DNA of 64,000 bases from assembly GCA_964645205.1 (NCBI GenBank), contig CAZYBO010000006.1, forward strand, positions 1 to 64,000, read 5' to 3'. The notes under the pieces are model-generated. The model was not told the DNA's origin, did no database searches, and worked only from the letters and a program-made list of their open reading frames with translations. Shown piece after piece: positions 60,292-64,000 of the stretch. The DNA comes from CAZYBO01 sp964645205 (GTDB lineage: Bacteria; Pseudomonadota; Alphaproteobacteria; Rickettsiales; SXRF01). Position numbers and translations under genes: made by a program. Each line of letters opens with the position of its first letter. The first letter of the stretch is position 1.

Positions 60292-61134
60292 ATGTTCGCC
60301 GCATTCGTCATACTTTTCCGCGAAATTCTCGAGATTTCGCTTATCCTCGGCGTCATCGCCGCAGCCACCAGAGGCGTGGCCGGGCGCGGGCGCTGGATCG
60401 GCATTGGCATCGCAGGCGGCGTGGCAGGCTCCTGCGTAGTGGCATGGTTCGCAGACGGTATTTCGCAGGCGATGGAAGGCACGGGTCAAGAATTGTTCAA
60501 CGCCGGCATTCTCTTCGTCGCCGTCGCCATGATCGGGTGGACAGTCATATGGATGCAGAAACACGGCCGTGAACTTTCACAGCGCATCAAGCGCGTGGGC
60601 GCCGCCGTCAGCAACGGCGAATTGCCGCTCTACGCGCTGGCAACCATCGTATGCCTCACCATGTGGCGCGAAGGCTCGGAAGTGGCGCTGTTCATGACCG
60701 GCATCCTCAGCACCTCTGAAGAATCGCTGGCTGCTATCCTCACAGGCGCAGCGCTTGGCGTGGCGGTGGCCGGAACAATCGGCACGCTGCTCTATCTCGG
60801 GCTGATTACGCTCTCCACCCGCCACCTGTTTGCCGCCACCAGTTGGCTGCTGATTTTACTCGCCTGCGGCATGAGCGCGCAAGCGGCGGGCTTCCTCACC
60901 AGTGCGGGCACGCTACCGGAACTGGTGCCGCAGGTATGGGATTCGTCGCACCTGCTTTCGCAATCGAGCGTATTCGGGCAGATGCTGCACGCGATGATCG
61001 GCTATACCGAGCGCCCCTCGGCCATGCAGCTGGTTTTTTATGCAGGCACGTTCGCGGTGATTTTTGGGCTACTGAAATGGACAACCCGCGCGCGCCAACC
61101 GGGTAAGCCCACGGCGGCGGCCACAGCAGCATAA
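60292..61134 (+). CDS. FTR1-family iron permease
   Basis: 280 residues, seven membrane segments. The paired iron motifs are REILE at the N-terminus (VILFREILEISLIL) and REGSE in the middle (TMWREGSEVALFM). It takes up Fe(III) or Fe(II) across the inner membrane with the cupredoxin as partner, as in EfeUO-like systems, though no EfeB peroxidase is present. Predicted to be iron-repressed. Confidence 0.93.
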   Translation: MFAAFVILFREILEISLILGVIAAATRGVAGRGRWIGIGIAGGVAGSCVVAWFADGISQAMEGTGQELFNAGILFVAVAMIGWTVIWMQKHGRELSQRIKRVGAAVSNGELPLYALATIVCLTMWREGSEVALFMTGILSTSEESLAAILTGAALGVAVAGTIGTLLYLGLITLSTRHLFAATSWLLILLACGMSAQAAGFLTSAGTLPELVPQVWDSSHLLSQSSVFGQMLHAMIGYTERPSAMQLVFYAGTFAVIFGLLKWTTRARQPGKPTAAATAA

Positions 61135-61147
61135 ATATTAATAAATA

Positions 61148-61176
61148 TTGACTTTTTCGGCTATTTTCCCTATCAT
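61148..61176 (+). promoter_or_regulatory. Promoter of the small 61215 gene
   Basis: TTGACT (61148-61153), exactly 17 bases and TATCAT (61171-61176). Transcription should start near 61183, 32 bases before the ATG. Confidence 0.75.
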
Positions 61177-61214
61177 CTCGCCATACCGAGCCTGTATGTA
61201 AAAAGGAACGCGCG

Positions 61215-61391
61215 ATGACGAATGAACCCCCGAAACCACCCAACGAAGCTGAATTGGAAGCGTCGAAACAATACATCAAAGACATCATTTCGGCAAAACG
61301 TGCCGCTGGCGACCCGCATAGCTTCGTCGCGGAAATCACTGGAAAAGAACACGGCCCTTCCCAGCACGCCCCGAACGGACGCCATCAGTAG
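61215..61391 (+). CDS. Small hypothetical protein
   Basis: 58 residues, hydrophilic, with AAAAGGA before the ATG and a good promoter. The sequence starts MTNEPPKPPNEAELEASKQY and has no membrane segment, signal or Cys. No family recognised. The promoter, ribosome site and normal codon usage support it as a real gene. It sits 44 bases upstream of purL and may be co-transcribed with it. Confidence 0.65.
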   Translation: MTNEPPKPPNEAELEASKQYIKDIISAKRAAGDPHSFVAEITGKEHGPSQHAPNGRHQ

Positions 61392-61435
61392 CGAAAACCG
61401 TTGTCAATCTCGTGTGGGCTTGCTAACAAGTCCCC

Positions 61436-63658
61436 ATGCATAATACCGCCGCCGCGAAAAAACCTGCCATCACCCCTGAAATCGTTGCCGAACACGGCCT
61501 GACGCCTGACGAATATCAGCGCGTGCTGAAAGTGATGGGGCGCGAACCGAACCTTGTCGAGCTGGGGATTTTCTCAGTGATGTGGAGCGAGCATTGCTCC
61601 TATAAAACTACGCGCAAACATCTGCGCGGATTGCCCACCGAAGCGCCGCACGTTATCTGCGGCCCCGGCGAAAATGCGGGCGTCATCGACATCGGCGACG
61701 GACAGGCGGCGATTTTCAAAATGGAATCGCACAACCACCCCTCTTTTATCGAACCGTTTCAGGGCGCGGCCACCGGCGTGGGCGGCATTTTGCGCGACGT
61801 GTTCACCATGGGCGCGCGCCCGATCGCCAACATGAACGCGCTGCGCTTCGGCTCGCCCGATCATCCGAAAACGAAATATCTGGTGTCGGGCGTCGTCGCA
61901 GGCATCGGCTCATACGGCAATTGCGTGGGCGTGCCCACCGTCGGCGGCGAATGCACGTTCCATCCGTCTTACAACGGCAATATTCTCGTCAACGCCATGA
62001 CGGTGGGCATCGCCAACACCGACAAGATTTTTTATTCCGCCGCGGCAGGCATCGGCAACCCGGTGATCTATGTCGGCAGCAAAACCGGACGCGACGGTAT
62101 TCACGGCGCGACGATGGCATCGGCGGAATTCGGCGAGGATTCGGAAGAAAAACGCCCCACCGTGCAGGTCGGCGACCCGTTCACCGAAAAACTGCTAATC
62201 GAAGCGTGCTTAGAATTGATGGCTACCGACGCGATCATCGCGATTCAGGATATGGGCGCGGCAGGCCTCACCAGCTCTTCGCTGGAGATGGCGGGCAAAG
62301 GCAATTGCGGCATCGAAATGCATCTCGACAAAGTGCCCATGCGCGAGGAAGGCATGACGCCGTACGAAATCATGCTCTCCGAATCGCAGGAGCGCATGCT
62401 CATGGTCATCAAGCCTGAAAAAGAAGCGCTCGCGCGCAGTATTTTCGAGAAGTGGGAACTCGCGTTCGCCACTATCGGCACCATTACCGATACCGGCCAT
62501 ATCGTGCTGAAGATGCACGGTGAAACAGTGGCCGATATGCCCATCGCGCCGGTTTCCACGGATGCGCCGGTCTATGACAGACCGTATGAGATTAAGCGGT
62601 CAGCGGTCATCGGTCAGCGGTCAGAAGAAGAGTTGCGCGACCTGATACTTGCTGAACGCCGACCGCTGACCGCTTCTCTCCTTACCCTCATCTCCTGCCC
62701 CGACCTCGCCTCTAAACGCTGGATCTGGGAACAGTACGATCACATGGTCGGTAACGACACCGTGGCGCGTCCCGGCGGTGATGCGGCGGTAGTGCGCGTA
62801 CACGGCACGAACAAGGCGCTGGCGATCACCACTGACTGCACACCGCGCTATTGCTACGCCGACCCCATCGAAGGCGGAAAGCAGGCGGTAGCGGAGACAT
62901 GGCGAAATTTGACGGCCGTGGGCGCGACGCCGCTTGCGATCACCAATTGCCTCAATTTCGGAAACCCCGAAAAACCGGAGATCATGGGACAGATCGTGGG
63001 CTGCTTGCAGGGCATGGGCGAAGCGTGCCGCGCGCTCGAATACCCGATCATCTCCGGCAACGTGTCGTTGTATAATGAAACCGGCGGCAAAGGTATCCTG
63101 CCTACTCCTGCCATCGGCGGCGTGGGTATATTGCGCGATCTGAGCAAGCGCGTGGGCAACAGCTTTGCCGCAAACGGCGAAACCATCCTGCTCATCGGCG
63201 AAACCAAAGGGCATCTCAGTTGCTCGCTCTACGCACGTGAAATTCTAGGCCGCGAAGACGGCGCACCACCACCGGTCGATCTCACCGCCGAAAAGAAAAA
63301 CGGCGACTTCGTACGCGGATTGATCGAAAGCGGAATGATCACCGCCTGCCACGATATTTCCGACGGCGGGCTGCTCGTCGCACTCGCAGAAATGACGTAT
63401 AAAAATGGCACAGGTGCGACACTGAGCGCAGAAGGCGATGCGGGATTCTGGTTCGGCGAAGATCAGGCGCGTTACATTGTAACCGCTTCCGCTTCGCAGG
63501 CAGATGCCATTTGCAAGCAAGCAAAAAACAAAGCGATTAGCGTAATCACGCTGGGCACCACCGGCGGAAATCAACTGCAGATAGCAAACAATACGACTAT
63601 TGCTACCAGCGATTTGCATCGCGTGCATGAATCGTGGTTACCTGCTTACATGGCGTGA
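61436..63658 (+). CDS. purL: Phosphoribosylformylglycinamidine synthase subunit PurL
   Basis: 740 residues, the small bacterial form that works with PurS and PurQ. Motifs: VMWSEHCSYKTTRKHL, ESHNHPSFIEPFQGAATGVGGILRDVF, and the second half NCLNFGNPEKPEIMGQIVG and ISGNVSLYNET. It makes FGAM in purine synthesis. Residues ~386-413, the linker between the two halves, are encoded by a palindromic element, yet the frame is kept. No strong ribosome site precedes the ATG. Confidence 0.96.
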   Translation: MHNTAAAKKPAITPEIVAEHGLTPDEYQRVLKVMGREPNLVELGIFSVMWSEHCSYKTTRKHLRGLPTEAPHVICGPGENAGVIDIGDGQAAIFKMESHNHPSFIEPFQGAATGVGGILRDVFTMGARPIANMNALRFGSPDHPKTKYLVSGVVAGIGSYGNCVGVPTVGGECTFHPSYNGNILVNAMTVGIANTDKIFYSAAAGIGNPVIYVGSKTGRDGIHGATMASAEFGEDSEEKRPTVQVGDPFTEKLLIEACLELMATDAIIAIQDMGAAGLTSSSLEMAGKGNCGIEMHLDKVPMREEGMTPYEIMLSESQERMLMVIKPEKEALARSIFEKWELAFATIGTITDTGHIVLKMHGETVADMPIAPVSTDAPVYDRPYEIKRSAVIGQRSEEELRDLILAERRPLTASLLTLISCPDLASKRWIWEQYDHMVGNDTVARPGGDAAVVRVHGTNKALAITTDCTPRYCYADPIEGGKQAVAETWRNLTAVGATPLAITNCLNFGNPEKPEIMGQIVGCLQGMGEACRALEYPIISGNVSLYNETGGKGILPTPAIGGVGILRDLSKRVGNSFAANGETILLIGETKGHLSCSLYAREILGREDGAPPPVDLTAEKKNGDFVRGLIESGMITACHDISDGGLLVALAEMTYKNGTGATLSAEGDAGFWFGEDQARYIVTASASQADAICKQAKNKAISVITLGTTGGNQLQIANNTTIATSDLHRVHESWLPAYMA
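62594..62675. repeat. Palindromic element inside purL
   Basis: AAGCGGTCAGCGGTC (62594-62608) is exactly complementary to 62661-62675, and the left side also has a direct repeat CGGTCAGCGGTCA at 62597 and 62611. The ~82-base element is translated in frame in a linker that is known to vary in length among PurL proteins. Confidence 0.8.
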
Positions 63659-63741
63659 TGTCATTCACATTTCTTTAATGCATATGGGCTAACGCTATAT
63701 TCAAAGGCCGTTGTCATCACCTTTAATATAGGAATATTTCC

Positions 63742-64000
63742 GTGAATCTTACTCTTGCAAAAAAGATCCCCCTCGCCATCACAGCTACTGCGCTTATTAC
63801 CAGCGGCATACTTGCTGCAATCTCAAATCGTGCGATGGAAAACGAAACGAAGCACGAAATCGCCTTAATGATGCAAGACGGCAGCGTTCAAAGAAAAAGA
63901 ATGCTTGAGTTATATTTTGAGTCGATCGTAGGTGACTTGCATACGATTGCGGATAATCCGCTCGTTATCAATGCTGCCAAGGAATTCTCCAACGCCTACG
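63742..64000 (+). CDS. Chemoreceptor-like membrane sensor (3' partial)
   Basis: Begins at a GTG with AGGA upstream and runs off the window after 86 codons. Basic N-terminus, one membrane segment (IPLAITATALITSGILAAIS), then a periplasmic helix (RKRMLELYFESIVGDLHTIADNP) of the kind seen at the start of methyl-accepting chemotaxis proteins and related Cache sensors. The signalling domain is outside the window, so a histidine kinase or cyclase is not excluded. Confidence 0.65.
   Translation, partial: MNLTLAKKIPLAITATALITSGILAAISNRAMENETKHEIALMMQDGSVQRKRMLELYFESIVGDLHTIADNPLVINAAKEFSNAY

Overview
The window is chromosomal DNA from an alphaproteobacterium, most of it around 55 to 62 percent GC. 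The evidence is a complete alphaproteobacterial-style division and cell wall (dcw) cluster with an FtsZ that has a long C-terminal linker, a tsaE-amgK-murU recycling operon, a CheY/CheZ pair, and a bolA/grxD/purL neighbourhood. Flagellar-type chemotaxis, an outer membrane (LpxC, BamD) and lipoproteins mark a motile, LPS-bearing Gram-negative. I cannot name the genus. The mix (CBU_0592-family protein inside dcw, palindromic elements inside genes, many orphan proteins) suggests a poorly sampled lineage.

Layout. 1-4100: end of a very large Ser-Pro-repeat, Cys-rich protein. 4105-6367: murU, amgK and tsaE. 6470-12647: ankyrin protein, large TPR protein, cheZ, cheY and pirin. 12768-13254: a YdcH/DUF465 gene and tRNA-Thr(CGT). 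13299-17384: a compact minus-strand operon of a prepilin-like protein, a reverse transcriptase and a polytopic membrane protein, preceded by a strongly structured leader. 17405-24275: an orphan membrane protein, amino-acid permease, ZnuA, Xaa-Pro aminopeptidase and a BMP-type binding protein. 24313-29763: bamD-recN-ligA-prmA. 29814-50911: lpxC, then ftsZ, ftsA and the whole dcw cluster up to mraZ, with three extra genes embedded. 51121-51738: rpsD. 51834-54213: four orphan Ala/Gly-rich membrane-hairpin proteins in two transcription units sharing an upstream motif. 54313-58421: rluD, a dicarboxylate transporter and a 2-keto acid decarboxylase. 58424-61391: a palindromic repeat, an entericidin-like lipoprotein, grxD, a response regulator, bolA, a cupredoxin with an FTR1 iron permease, and a small ORF. 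61436-64000: purL and the start of a chemoreceptor-like gene.

The dcw block is one of the tightest possible: nearly every junction is a 4-bp ATGA stop/start overlap from mraZ to ddl, with an MraZ box and promoter at its head and a hairpin after ftsZ. The embedded unknown genes use the same overlaps, so they look like long-standing parts of the cluster.

The best candidates for something undescribed are (1) the prepilin/RT/membrane-protein operon with its four-way-junction-like leader RNA beside tRNA-Thr, (2) the orphan Ala/Gly-rich quartet with a shared 18-of-21 upstream element, (3) an AT-rich mosaic segment inside ligA, and (4) palindromic elements lying in frame inside murG and purL.
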